Shown: positions 1 to 9,823, numbered from the stretch's first letter. The stretch is 64,000 nt of DNA from Lunularia cruciata (GCA_948567375.1 OX419758.1:41173001-41237000); one strand, 5' to 3'. The notes: generated by a model from the letters alone, not told the origin. Numbers and translations: made by a program.

Positions 1-480
1 ATTACCTTTTGCACAAGGTATGGACATTTTGAGTAGAGAATTCTACCTTTTGGGTTCACTAATGCTCCAATAGTCTTCATAGATTAGATGCATTGGGTGT
101 TAGATGGACTGTTAGATTGGTGTGTGGTGGTGTTCTTGGATGATATCTTAATCTACAACAAGACATAGGCAGAACATGTGAATCACATGCAAGAAGTCCT
201 AAGATGACTATGCAACTGGAAGTTTTATTGCAAGAAGTCAAAGTGTGCCTTTTGGCAAAAGAAAGTTACCTTCTTGGGTCACAAGATCTTATCAGAGGCA
301 ATCAAGATGGAAGAGGACAAAACTAAGGCCATCATTAATTGGCCTACTCCAAAGGATGCTACTAAAGTACGAGCATTTAATGGATTGGCTAGCTTTTACC
401 AACGGTTCATCCACTATTATGCTCATGTGGCAGAACCATTGACCAATCTCTTGGGGAAGAACTCAAGCTTTCAATGGACC
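1..480 (+). pseudogene. Element A reverse transcriptase, C-terminal part
   Basis: The reading covers the second half of a Ty3/gypsy reverse transcriptase. The segment RYGHFE...PFGFTNAP precedes the catalytic motif, which reads FLDD at 132-143, followed by ILIYN. The thumb region then reads TFLGHKILSE and GLASFYQRFIHYYA before the connection to RNase H. Stops inside the fingers-palm part (for example after IFID) and a frameshift near 270 break the frame. The thumb is the start of an open stretch at 274-813 that continues into RNase H. It lacks the N-terminal fingers because the window begins inside the domain. Confidence 0.9.
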
Positions 481-840
481 AGCAAGTACAAAGAAGCATT
501 CCAGAAGCTGACACATATGGTGTCTTCAAGACCAATATTTCAACCATATGATCCTCAACTACCATGTGTCATTGATTTTGATGCTTATAACTTTTCAATT
601 GGAGCCGTGTTGCAACAAGAATTCATAGAGCAATTGCATCCTATTGCCTTTGTGTCTCACAAACTAAATACAACGGAAAAGAATTATGTTGCTTGGAATT
701 GGAAACAACTAGCAATAGTATATACTACCAAGGTATGGAGGCATTATCTCTTGGGGAAACAAGTGGTCATGATCATAAGCCCTTGTTATAGACATTACAT
801 TCAGAACACATGAAAAGTTGACATCATTGATGGGAGGAAC
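481..840 (+). pseudogene. Element A RNase H
   Basis: This is a Ty3/gypsy RNase H that follows the reverse transcriptase in the same open stretch. The first catalytic Asp lies in VIDFDAYNFSIGAVLQQE. Next comes HPIAFVSHKL, typical of this domain, and then the NYVAWNWKQLAIV helix with W and K in place of the usual E-rich segment. The open frame ends at 813. The homologous tail (SLLWGE-like and KPG...DALS) is only partly readable downstream, between stops. In a live element the domain would degrade the RNA strand of the RNA:DNA hybrid. Confidence 0.85.
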
Positions 841-1099
841 AACTACAATTGTTTGATATCAAACTTTACAAACTCGGTTGGTTCCATGTCATCCCTAATG
901 CCCTATCATGATGACCTGATTTTACGTCTCATCCTCTCATCACATCGGCAATTATGACTGTACCCATTGACTCCAAAGTCTTAATTGAGTTTCAAATAAC
1001 TCTAAAACAAGATCCTTTCTTTTAGATGGTACAAGGTCATCTTGCGACATATGACAAGGAGTACAATACCTTCTCCTAAAAAGAAGGTCTTCTATTCCA

Positions 1100-1657
1100 T
1101 GAGGACCAGATCTATGTTTCAGCCAAAAGTGATCTCCAACTTGTGCGCCTTCAAGAAGCCCATGATTTACGAATTACTGGTCATATAGGTATGGACAAGA
1201 CTTTGGGTTCCTTTTGGATTTCCTTCTTGATTAATGACAACGGCTGCATTATCATCAAATTTTATTATTGAACCTCCAATGCAAATGGTGGTGGCTCAAC
1301 ATGGCATGAGATGTTCAGGAGATTGTTCAATCATGTGAGAGATGCCAATGCAACAAGGCAAGTAACCAAAAACCAAGTGGACTCCTTCAACTACTCCCCA
1401 TTCCATCCACTCATTGGGAACATATTAGCTTAGATCTCATCACATCCTTGCCCATGACAAAGCAAGGTCACACAACCATTGTGTTGTTTGTGGATAAGCT
1501 TAGTAAGCAAATCTATTTGGCACTAACCGTTGATATTATGGATGCTCCAACCTTGGCACAGATCTACTTTGACAATTATTCAAGCATCATGGTATGTTGC
1601 ATGTACTCATCTCTGACTATGATCCTTACTTCACTCAAAGTTTTGGCAAGCACTCTT
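1100..1657 (+). pseudogene. Element A integrase, N-terminal and core part
   Basis: The zinc-binding part is readable as [16 protein letters not shown] followed, after an indel-rich stretch, by SCERCQCNKA (the C-x2-C pair). The catalytic core starts at LDLITSLP with its first Asp, and the open stretch 1448-1675 covers TKQGHTTIVLFVDKLSKQI. The second catalytic Asp lies in ISDYDPYFT at about 1612-1638. The reading is then cut by an inserted LTR block at 1658 and resumes at 3047 with the same homology. The domain is DDE-type Ty3/gypsy integrase. It is dead through stops and the insertion. Confidence 0.85.
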
Positions 1658-2301
1658 TGTAATACCAAGAGCTAGCCATATGATATAGATGTGAAATTTG
1701 GTTTGATAATATCTAGAATGATGTTATACATGATGGTCAAAATAGATCAGATAGAAGTATCACCAAAAGAGTACTTTTACAAATAGAGCATAAACCAAAG
1801 TAGACTTGAGAACCTTAGAACCAATAGCTAGACATATGATTTAAAGGTTAGAATTGGTTTGGTAACATATAGAAGGATGTTACACATGATGGACTAAACA
1901 GATCAGAAAGAGGTATCCTCAAAAGGGGACTTCTACTAATAGAGTAGGAACCGAAATATGCTCGAAATCTTTGAAGGCAATTTTGGAGGCCTAAACGGAT
2001 GAATTAGGCCTAAAAAATGTAAAGATGCTTCTCCAAATAGAGATCTGCCTTCTCTCCACCTTCTTTTGTATTGTCGAGAGCTTTCCAATGGTCCTTATGT
2101 GATTTTGAGACTCCCATAGGAAGATTCCCTAAAAGATTCCCTCCAATCAAAGCTTGTTTGACCAACCAGATAGGACCTAGACCAACATGTCACCCATCCA
2201 AGCAAGTAATCCAAGGGTGGAGCTTTTTGACATGTCACCTATCTATGTGCCTAATACTATGGTGGAGCTTCCTTGGAGGAGATCCTCTTTGTCTATATAA
2301 T
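1658..2301 (+). repeat. Truncated LTR copy (U3-like part only)
   Basis: It matches the first ~660 bp of the full copy at 2302-3046 and of the solo copy at 61059. It ends exactly in the TATA-like string TATATAA at 2294-2300. The last ~84 bp of the family LTR, presumably R and U5, are absent. It holds an internal tandem duplication of ~156 bp (units near 1670-1825 and 1826-1981) that is present in all copies. Confidence 0.85.
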
Positions 2302-3046
2302 TGTAATACCAAGAGCTCACCATATGATCTAGATGTGAAATTTGGTTTGGTAACATCTAGAATGATGTTATACATGATGGTCAAAATAAATCAGACAGAA
2401 GTATCACCAAAAGAGTACTTCTACAAATAGAACAGAAATCAAAATAGACTTAAGAACTTAAGAACCAATAGCTAGACATATGATTTAAGGGTGAGAATTG
2501 GTTTGGTAACATATGGAAGGATGTTACACATGATGTACTAAACAGATCAGAAAAAAGTATCCTCAAAAGTGGACTTCTATTAATAGAGTAGGAACCGAAA
2601 TATGCCTAAAATCTTTGAAGGCAATTTTGGAGGCCTAAACGGATGAATTAGGCCTCAAAAATGTGCATAACCCCCCCCCCCCCCCTCCCTCAATGAAAGA
2701 AAGGTTGGCCTTCCCTCTCCCTGGTTTCTCTCATCAAGAGCTTTCCTACAGTACCTTACGTGATTCTAAGACTCATATAGGAAGATTCCCTAAAAGATTC
2801 CCTCTGGTCAAAGCTTATTTGACCAACCAGATAGGACCTAGACCAACATGTCACCCATCCAAGCAAGTAATCCAAGGGTGGAGCTTGCTGACATGTCACC
2901 TATCTGTGTGCCTAATCCTATGGTGGAGCTTCCTTGGAGGAGATCCTCTTTGTATATATAATAAAGAGAAGGTGCTCCTTTGGGGCACCAAATGTTGAGT
3001 GTGTAATTTGTGTTTCTCTCTCTTCTCTTGTCCTTAGAGTATTACA
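2302..3046 (+). repeat. Full-length LTR (TGTAATAC family)
   Basis: This is a complete 745-bp LTR with TGTAATAC and GTATTACA ends. A TATA-like box lies near 2953-2963, about 85 bp before the 3' end. A run of about 18 C residues near 2668-2686 is missing from the other copies and is a private expansion. The same ~156-bp internal duplication as in its neighbours is visible. Confidence 0.88.
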
Positions 3047-3560
3047 GTCTTCCTCATACTTGGCACCAAGTTTGCTTTGTCCATGATCTACCATCCTCAA
3101 GCTGATGGGCAAACTGAATGCACAAATTGCACCTTGGAGGATATACTTTGTGCCTTCATCAATGTTTACCATACCAATTAGGATGAATGTCTTGCAGCTG
3201 CAGAGATTGCATACAATAATTCCAAACAAGCAAGCATTGGATTCTCTCCTTTCTTCCTCAATTTTGGCCAAGATCCATTTGTTCCAAATTCCCTTCTTGA
3301 TCCTCTTCCATCTCATGTCCCTCATACTTCAACCTTCTTGACCACCATATCCCAATCCCTCCAACAAGCCTCCTTGTTGCCCAAAATTATAAAAAACAAT
3401 ATGTAGACCACCATCGTCATGATCTCACCTTTCAAGTTGGTGATAAAGTCATGCTCTTGTCTAGTAACCTACCCCTCCCACTTGATACCAAACTCCATAA
3501 AATTGCTCATAATTGGATAGGACTCTTTGAGGTCACACACCACATTTCTCCTGTTGCTTA
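3047..3560 (+). pseudogene. Element A integrase, C-terminal part
   Basis: This continues the integrase after the nested LTR block. It shows the DGQTE motif with the third catalytic residue (Glu, near 3115), then LEDIL, a degenerate VYHTNWDE segment, and NNSKQASIGFSPFFLNF in shifting frames. The C-terminal GPY/F-like module reads DLTFQVGDKVML, then WIGLFEVT where the family has GPFEVT. The match to element B (minus strand, 9973-10750) is nearly colinear, so the joined order can be trusted. Several frameshifts separate the pieces. Confidence 0.85.
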
Positions 3561-3892
3561 TTGACTTGCCTTGCCTTGTCATATGCGCATCCACCTTATC
3601 TTTCATATTTCCAAGTTGAAACCCTTTATCCTTAATCCATGTTCTCTTCTCTCTTGTGTCCAACCTCCTCCTCTTCCCATCTCTATCAATGATCATGATG
3701 AATATGAAGCTGATTGTTTCCTTGCACGTCATCACATTCAATGGAGCCATTGACAACATACGAAGTACAAAGTTCTTTGGAAATATATCCCCTTCATGAT
3801 GCCACATGGGAACCTCTTCCTTATCTCTAGAATGCAAAAATGGCCATCCAGGAGTTTGAAGCTTCAATGGCAATGAGTACGTCATCAACTAG
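3561..3892 (+). pseudogene. Element A chromodomain tail
   Basis: After the integrase, the reading LALPCHMRIH.IFHISKLKPF leads into a chromodomain. It starts DEYEAD.FLARHHIQ, then across a one-base shift YKVLWK.YPFHDATWE-like sequence, ending in a helix-like segment before the stop near 3889. In living chromoviruses this domain guides integration to marked chromatin. Its presence places A in the chromovirus branch. It is frame-broken here. Confidence 0.8.
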
Positions 3893-3905
3893 TAGTAGGA
3901 GAATA
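3893..3905 (+). other. Purine-rich tract before the 3' LTR of A
   Basis: The sequence just upstream of the LTR reads GTAGGAGAATA, a short purine-rich stretch in the position of the plus-strand primer. Element B has GGTGGGAGAATA at the equivalent place, so it is conserved between the two copies. Confidence 0.6.
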
Positions 3906-4293
3906 TGTAACAATATAGAGTTTAGCAACAAAGTTAGTTAGGACTAGCAAAGTAGTGAGTAGGCCAAATTAACCTAGAATATTCTAGAAGTATTTGGGAA
4001 GCTTCTTGGCTAGCTTAACTTGCACCCCAAGTAAGTGGCTACTAGAAGCTTCCAACTAACTCAGCTTGCAAGCCAAGTAGGTGACTCCTAGAAAGAAGCT
4101 TCTTGGGAAGCTTCTTGGTTAACTTGGCTTGCACTCCAAGAAAGTGGCTCAAGGAAGCTTCTTGAGAAGCTTCTCAAGAGCCTTGTATGCTCCTTATAAA
4201 AACCAAAATTGAAGCTCATGCTAGACATTCAGAGTTTACCCACATTCAAGTGTACCATTCTCCTATTTCTCTCCTTGGTCTTTGTCTTTTACA
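3906..4293 (+). repeat. 3' LTR of element A
   Basis: This 388-bp LTR starts TGTAACAATATAGAG and ends CTTTTACA. It aligns with the 5' and 3' LTRs of element B. The U3 part holds three degenerate ~55-bp repeats built around GAAGCTTC palindromes and a CTTGCACCCCAAG-type core. A TATA box (TATAAAAA) lies at 4195-4202. The following TTATG may be a target duplication copy. Confidence 0.88.
4195..4202 (+). promoter_or_regulatory. TATA box in LTR of A
   Basis: TATAAAAA lies ~100 bp before the LTR end. The B LTRs carry TATAAATA at the matching place, which supports it as the core promoter of the family. Confidence 0.6.
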
Positions 4294-4298
4294 TTATG

Positions 4299-5440
4299 TT
4301 ATAGTGTAGATGACTAAGAGATAGGACCCTTGGGAGATCTGACTACAATTTTGTTTGCATGTTTCATTCTACTTATTGTGAGATCTTTTGAAGTTGGTCT
4401 ATCTTGTAGAACCTAATGTTTGTAACATTGATGCAAAGTGTAGATTGTAGGAGGGTTATGATGATAGTAAAGATGAATTTGGTCAGGCTAATTGGAAGGT
4501 AAGGAATTTCTAGAGCAAGGTGACCTTCATTGTGATTGATCCATCACATCCAAGAGTCCTTTAGACTATAGTTACCATGGAAGTGATTAGTAATTGTTTA
4601 TATTGTTTTTTGGTATGCTAACAAGTGTGAGACTACCCTTTTTTGAGAATGACTTCTTCCAAGAGGTTAAATATGAAAGAATAGATTGTTAACTTTGTGA
4701 CTCTTTTACCTTGTTTATAATCATATCCAACTTGTATCCATGTAGGATAGATTGGTTCTTACCGCATATTACAAATTTGAACAACATTGTATCAATGTAT
4801 TTTTAGGCACCACTATTGAGGATACACTCATTGGAATACTTAGAAACTAGGAAGCATTGGATGATGATTTTTGTCAAGGAACCAAGTACTAAGGGCTATT
4901 CACACCCTCATGAACAAAGGCTTCTTTTGAGGAACAAGAGAAGAGAAGTTGAAGGACACATTGCATGTGAAGGAAAAACTCAAGATGAAGTTGATCTTCT
5001 TCAAGAAAAAGTGTGAGTGACACCTTATGATGTATATGATTAGATTGGGAAGAAGTTGGGGTAAAGAATGTTTCAAGCTATTTACATACAATACCTTCAA
5101 CCACAATAGTACTTCAACAGACCAACAATGAGAACAAAGATTTGGTATTGAATGAATCAGCTACAAAATAAGAAATCACTAAAAAATGTATCCTATCATT
5201 TTCCTCCTGAGTTGTAGAAGGGGAAAGGATCTTATCAAGAAATTTGGATAGATTTCTTTGTTGCTAAGTTAGTGCAAAATACTAAGTACAATAGTACAAC
5301 TCCCAATTGGTAAGAGTTAGAAGAAACCAGTTTTTAACTATCAACAAACAAAGAATCTAATGAAGAATGTTTCCACAACTAAACCCTTCTTAACATCTGT
5401 TTAGCCATTAAAACAGTAGATCAGAGTCCAACAATGAATT
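4299..5440. other. Unassigned stretch between element A and a gag relic
   Basis: The longest open stretches here (plus strand 4816-5016, and its antisense shadow) have no recognisable domain. The plus-strand reading is rich in Lys, Arg and Glu near its end but is too short to support a call. I see no RNA gene or clear repeat. Confidence 0.4.
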
Positions 5441-5449
5441 GACTTTGTT

Positions 5450-6720
5450 AGCCATGGCTAATCATGCACTTTTCACTTGACAAAACTATCATAAATTCAA
5501 GGAAGAAGATGAAGAAGAAGATCTGGCTACCTTCCTCAAAGAGTTCAAAGAAATTTAAATTGCCAACCAAGAAGATGGCAATGTTAATTTTTTGAGGATA
5601 TTTCTGAGTATGTTATGAAAGAAGGCATATTGGTATATAATTGGTATATGCATATTAGCCAAGACTCCTAAAATATAGTGGATTTGCTGATAATTTATGG
5701 AGAGTCCTAATCCAATTCTGTGAATTGGATTATGAAGCCAATGTGTTTGCCACACTCAACAGCCTAGAACAAAGATGGAAGGAAAATTTGAGAGACTACA
5801 TTAAAAGATTTCAGAATCTTTTGTGTAGGATACCAACTCAAGGTGCCACCTTAGGATACTTGGACGCTCAAGCTGTGGTATTATTCTTGGAGGAATTACC
5901 AATGAAACTTCACATCTTTTCCAAGGAACTTGAGCATGATGCATTGGCAAAGGTGATGAAGTTGGCTGAATTGTATAAATCTGCATGACTAAATCCCTTG
6001 AGAAAGAGAATTTGGGGTTCTATTGCAAAGAAAACAAACAAGTTCTCCAAACAAAGGGCATGATCTCCTTTGATAACACCTTCAAGTGAGTCTTCTCTAT
6101 TAGAATCCTCATCATTGAAAGACAAGAAGGAATGTCATAAGGATCAAAAGAACACTATCATCATGCAATCAAAACCACCTCCAAGGACTTTGCATATTTG
6201 GGATTGAAGCTAGAGGAACTCATTAAGGAATTCTTTGACTTCAAAGTACAACCAATCAAAAGAAAGGAATGATGAAAACCACCTTTGCAAACCTAACCCA
6301 ACATCTAGTGTATAATGTGTGGGAAATCAAACATAGCAACACCAAATGTATGAGTAATTATCCTACTTCACTAATACACCAAGTAGAGTGGACACCTACC
6401 TAAGAAGAGCAATTGTACTATTGAGCAAAGCAAGAAGACCAAGTGTTTTCAATCTAGGCCCTTGCTCCATACCATGAACCCAACTAAGCCTTCCCAACTC
6501 CCTACTTCATACCAAGAGAATACCAATCAAAAGGGTCAGGATGTTTCCACCAAGATAACCCACCATTCTTGGGACATGCTATAATTGTAGAGTGCAAAAA
6601 CATTAGGCCTCCAATTTTCCAAAGCCTTGCAAACCAATACCCTTTGTCCCACTATGTAGAAATTGCAAAGGACAAGGACATATGTAACCTAATTGCTCCC
6701 AATCGCTAGTGCCAAAACCT
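5450..6720 (+). pseudogene. Retrotransposon gag relic with two zinc knuckles
   Basis: The open stretch 5725-5988 reads like the Retrotrans_gag capsid region: ATLNSLEQRWKENLRDYIKR, then a Leu-rich helix with FLEELPMKL and an A-rich tail. Upstream, between stops, a Glu/Asp-rich segment (EEDEEEDLATFLKEF) fits a gag N-terminus. About 600 bp downstream a knuckle pair appears: CYNCRVQKH followed by a lost last Cys (6575-6616), and CRNCKGQGHM.PNC near 6655-6697, which keeps C-x2-C-x4-H-x4-C. Nothing like protease or RT follows before element B begins at 6823, so it is a gag-only fragment. The parent superfamily is probably Ty3/gypsy but is not proven. Confidence 0.7.
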
Positions 6721-6817
6721 TTAATAAGATATGTTAAAATATCACCAAATCTAGTGAAGATGTACAGATTCACCATATCTCTTCCAAGGAACCCTAAGAA
6801 GGAGAATACTTTGAATG

Positions 6818-6822
6818 ATAAT
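6818..6822. repeat. Target site duplication of B, left copy
   Basis: ATAAT directly abuts the LTR end of element B and is repeated exactly at 15012-15016. Confidence 0.9.
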
Positions 6823-7002
6823 TGTAAAAGACCGAGACCGATACCAAGACTGAGACCGGGGAGAGAAATAGGAGAATGAAAGCTCACATTGGGACACTTG
6901 AATGAGTGAAAATTCCAAATGCCTAGCATGAGCTTTGGCTCTTGTATTTATAGGGATCATACAAGGCTCTTGAGAAGCTTCCAAGAAGCTTCCTTGAGCC
7001 GT
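6823..7002 (-). repeat. 3' LTR of B, R/U5-side part
   Basis: It matches the low-coordinate end of the 5' LTR, starting TGTAAAAG on the plus strand. It has the TATA equivalent at 6945-6952. A 19-bp expansion near 6839 is absent from the 5' LTR. The homology stops at the inserted unit and resumes at 9557. Confidence 0.9.
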
Positions 7003-7489
7003 TGTTGTCAAGAAAATAGCCCACGTGTACCCTTGAGGCTTTTGGTGTGATAAATTTTCTTTTTCTCTTCTAGTTGTTGTAAGGAACATGGATTTATGTC
7101 AATATGTCTCAGGTGTAGTTTTATGTTACCTTGCTGTGGGAGATATTTCCTATATTATTGTGAAGCCAAAAACAGTTATGGTGTTATTAGCTCAAGGAGT
7201 CCTTTAATGTGGCTTGAGCCAAGAAATAATGTTGGGTTACACTAGCTCAGGTTCTGTTTTACGTTATTGGAATGAAAGAGTATTTGCCAAAAAGGAGTCT
7301 TTTGAGTTGGAAATACTTGGGAGGCTTTAGAGGAGTTGGGACAATGAAAGGTTTGGGAGGAAAACAGCAGGAATAAAGAGAGTGCAGAGAAGGAACTCAG
7401 CTCAGAAGGAGAGAAATTTTTGAGGGGAAAGGGTTCTGGACAGAGGGAGGGATAGGAGAGAATTCTTGAGAAAAGGGCTTCTGTTGGAG

Positions 7490-8470
7490 ACTAGATAAGG
7501 GAAGGAATTTTTGAAAGTTGAGACGGACTCTTGCAGGGCTGAAGGATTTTCGAGATGCCTTAGGGCTGTGCTTGGATCAGGGAAGGAATTTTTTGACAGT
7601 TGAGAGGGACTCTTGCAGGGCTGAAGGATTTTTGAGATGCCTTAGGGCTGTGCTTGGATCAGAGGAAGGAATTTTCGAAAGTTGAGAGGGACTCTTGCAA
7701 GGCTGAAGGATTTTTGAGATGCATGAGGTCTGAAACAAGACCAGGGGAAGGAATTTTCGAAATTTGAGTGAGAGTCTTGAAGGCTGAAGGATTTTCGAGA
7801 TGCCTTAGGGCTGTGGTTGGACCAGGAGATGAATTTTCAAAAGTTGAGAGGGACTCTTGTAGGGCTGAAGGATTTTCGAGATGCCTGAGGTCTGAGACAA
7901 GACCAGGGGAAGGATTTTCGAGATGCCTTAGGGCTGTGCTTGGATCAAAGAAGGAATTTTTGAAAGTTGAGAGGGACTCTTGCAGGGCTGAAGGATTTTC
8001 GAGATGCCTTAGGGCTGTGCTTGGATCAGTGAAGGAATTTTTGAAAGTTGAGAGGGACTCTTGCAGGGCTGAAGGATTTCGAGATGCCTGAGGGCTGTGC
8101 TTGGATCAGGGGAAGGAATTTTTGAAAGTTGAGAGGGACTCTTGCAGGGCTGAAGGACTTTTGAGATGCCTGAGGTCTGAAACAGGACCAGGGGAAGGAA
8201 TTTTCAAAAGTTGAGAGGGACTCTTGCAGGGCTGAAGGATTTTCGAGATGCCTGAGGTTTGAGACAGGACCAGGGGAAGGATTTTCGAGATGCCTTAGGG
8301 CTGTGCTTGGACCAGGAGATGAATTTTCAAAATTTGAGTGGAGTCTTGAAGGCTGAAGGATTTTCGAGATGCCTGAGGGATGTGCTTGGACCAAGGGATG
8401 AATTTTTTGAAATTTGAGTAGGAGTCTTGAAGGCTGAAGGATTTTTGAAATGCCTTAGGGCTATGATAGG
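7490..8470. repeat. ~81-bp minisatellite, about a dozen units
   Basis: Successive units start at about 7499, 7580, 7662, 7744 and 7825 and continue to about 8470. They share GGAAGGAATTTT, GTTGAGAGGGACTCTTGC, GGGCTGAAGGATTTTCGAG and ATGCCTTAGGGCTGTG blocks. Some units are shortened by a deletion, for example near 7903 and 8276. The 81-82 bp period (27 codons) keeps frames open on both strands for 107 and 122 to 249 codons, with no credible protein. Confidence 0.92.
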
Positions 8471-8885
8471 AGCAGAAAGAAATTCAAAGGAGCTGGATAT
8501 TTTTGAGTTTTGCTTGGTCATTGATTTGGAATAGTGGAGAAGAGAAGGAGTTGAAATCTGCAGGAAGGACTGAACTAAGGCAAGAGCAGGAGAAGAAAAT
8601 CGAGAGTCTGACTTTGCCTTGCACAAGATAGGAGAGATTTTGAAGGTTGGATTCCTTGAGCAGTAGCCAGTGACATGGTAGATTTGTGTTAGGGTTCCTT
8701 TGGCTGGACAGGGAATGATTTTGAATGTGAAAGGATGTTTATTGTGAGAATGTTGATAGGAGAGCAAATCTTGAATGAAGAATGTTTGTTGTGAAGAGGT
8801 GGACGTGGAATGAATTTTGAATGTAGAGGATGTGATGTTGAAAATGTAATAGTGAAGAATTCTTATGAAGGGGAGACTGTGCAAA

Positions 8886-8957
8886 GTGAATGAGAGACTG
8901 GGCAGAGTAAATGAGAGATTGGACAAAATGAATGAGAGACTGTTCAGAGTGAAGGAG
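8886..8957. repeat. 21-bp tandem repeat, 3.4 copies
   Basis: Units at 8886-8906, 8907-8927, 8928-8948 and a partial one share AATGAGAGACTG. In one plus frame this reads as a VNERLGR-type heptad, probably by chance. Confidence 0.85.
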
Positions 8958-9556
8958 CGAGAGTCTCTAGGGCTTGGTCTGGATAGGAGTGAACTATTGA
9001 AGAGAGATTTTGAAGGTTGCCTTGCCTTGGTTTGTGACAGAAGGAGAGAGAAACTTTTGAAAGTGCTATTGAGCATGACATTGGCCAGATGAACAAATGG
9101 CAGGGAGTATGCCTTGAAGGAGTGCAGGGTAGAGGAGAGAAATTTTCATAGGAAAACAAGGCCTTGAGAGTGTAGGGCAGAAAATGGGTTTCTTTGCAAG
9201 AGAATGAATGACCTTACAAGAGAGAGAAGGCTGGACATGAAAGAAAATTTCACAGGTCTAGTAGAGCTAAGATGATGGTGTGTTTGGCCTGTGACTAGCA
9301 TCATGGAAGCTCCATTTTAGGAGCTCTCAATCTGTCTATATGAAAGGTTTGACTCAGTAGTTTGGCCTAGTTGAGCTGAATAGAATACTACTAGTTGTTC
9401 GTAAAAATAAAATTTCAGCCTCTCTTAGGAACCATCAGGTCCCAAAACCATAGCTGACACCGCGTGAGCTAGCCAGTTTTGGGAAAGCCAAGGACAAACT
9501 AAGCACAAGCAGCTAGGTGCCCAAAGCACTCTCGAGGCCAAAAAAATTCCCCAACA

Positions 9557-9809
9557 CCGCTTTCTTGGAATGCAAGCCAAGTTAACCAAGAAGCTTCTCA
9601 AGAAGTTTTCTTCTAGAAGCCGCTTACTTGGCATGCAAGTTAAGCTAGTTGGAAGCTTCTAGAAGCTGCCTACTTGGGGTGCAAGCTAAGCTAGTTAGGA
9701 AGCTTCCCAAGAAGTTTCCTGGATATTTCTGGAATATTCTAGGCTAATGTGTCTTATTTGCTATTTTTTTAGCCCTAGTAACTTTGTCGTTAAAATCCAT
9801 ATTGTTACA
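9557..9809 (-). repeat. 3' LTR of B, U3-side part
   Basis: The LTR homology resumes at CTTTCTTGGAATGCAAGCC and runs through GAAGCTTC-rich repeats to its end, ATTGTTACA. Together with 6823-7002 it makes ~432 bp, matching the 426-bp 5' LTR. Confidence 0.9.
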
Positions 9810-9823
9810 TATTCTCCCACCGC
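9810..9823 (-). other. Purine tract of element B
   Basis: On the minus strand GCGGTGGGAGAATA directly precedes the LTR start TGTAACAAT, the expected place of the plus-strand primer. Confidence 0.65.

Larger units (their letters stand above)
1658..3046 (+). mobile_element. Nested LTR block: truncated LTR followed by a full LTR
   Basis: The block begins TGTAATAC and ends GTATTACA, an 8-bp terminal inverted repeat. It is flanked by CTCTT (1653-1657) and GTCTT (3047-3051), a 5-bp target duplication with one change. Without it, the integrase of A would read through as in element B. It is not a simple solo LTR: 1658-2301 is a 5' part of the LTR that stops at the TATA box, and a full 745-bp copy starts at 2302. 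The same LTR family stands alone at 61059-61789. No internal coding region is present. Confidence 0.9.
1..4293 (+). mobile_element. Element A: 3' part of a Ty3/gypsy chromovirus
   Basis: This is the plus-strand remains of a chromodomain-bearing Ty3/gypsy retrotransposon whose 5' half lies outside the window. The order is RT palm end, RNase H, integrase, chromodomain, purine tract and 3' LTR. It is colinear with element B on the opposite strand, which supplies a family reference. The coding part is broken by many stops and frameshifts, and the integrase is split by an LTR block at 1658-3046. The five bases after the LTR, TTATG at 4294-4298, would be one copy of its target duplication, but the partner lies off the window. 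The family assignment is strong; activity is excluded by the damage. Confidence 0.9.
7003..9556. mobile_element. 2.55-kb TGTTG...CAACA unit inserted in the B 3' LTR
   Basis: The unit splits the LTR. It begins TGTTGTC and ends CCAACA, with a 5-bp terminal inverted repeat of the TG...CA kind. It is flanked by CCGT (6999-7002) and CCGC (9557-9560), a 4-bp duplication with a C-to-T change at a CpG. The intact 5' LTR of B has CCAC there. These features fit a very long solo LTR. It contains an ~81-bp minisatellite, a 21-bp tandem repeat and long purine-rich stretches. The open frames inside run through the repeats on both strands because the period is a multiple of three; I see no protein domain. 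A non-LTR origin cannot be excluded. Confidence 0.7.

Noticed and set aside
2668-2686. Poly-C run as a functional signal
   Set aside because: It is absent from the other LTR copies and most likely slippage or a sequencing-sensitive run.
7768-8091. Open plus-strand frame of 107 codons with repeated EGFSRCLRA
   Set aside because: It lies in the 81-bp minisatellite. The period is a multiple of three, so frames stay open by structure, on both strands. No start context or domain supports a gene.
7490-8470. CRISPR array
   Set aside because: The units are contiguous tandem repeats without unique spacers, in plant nuclear DNA.
8327-9076. 249-codon minus frame, the longest in the window
   Set aside because: It is antisense to purine-rich repeats, giving a Ser/Phe/Leu-rich product without domains. 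This is expected from base composition.
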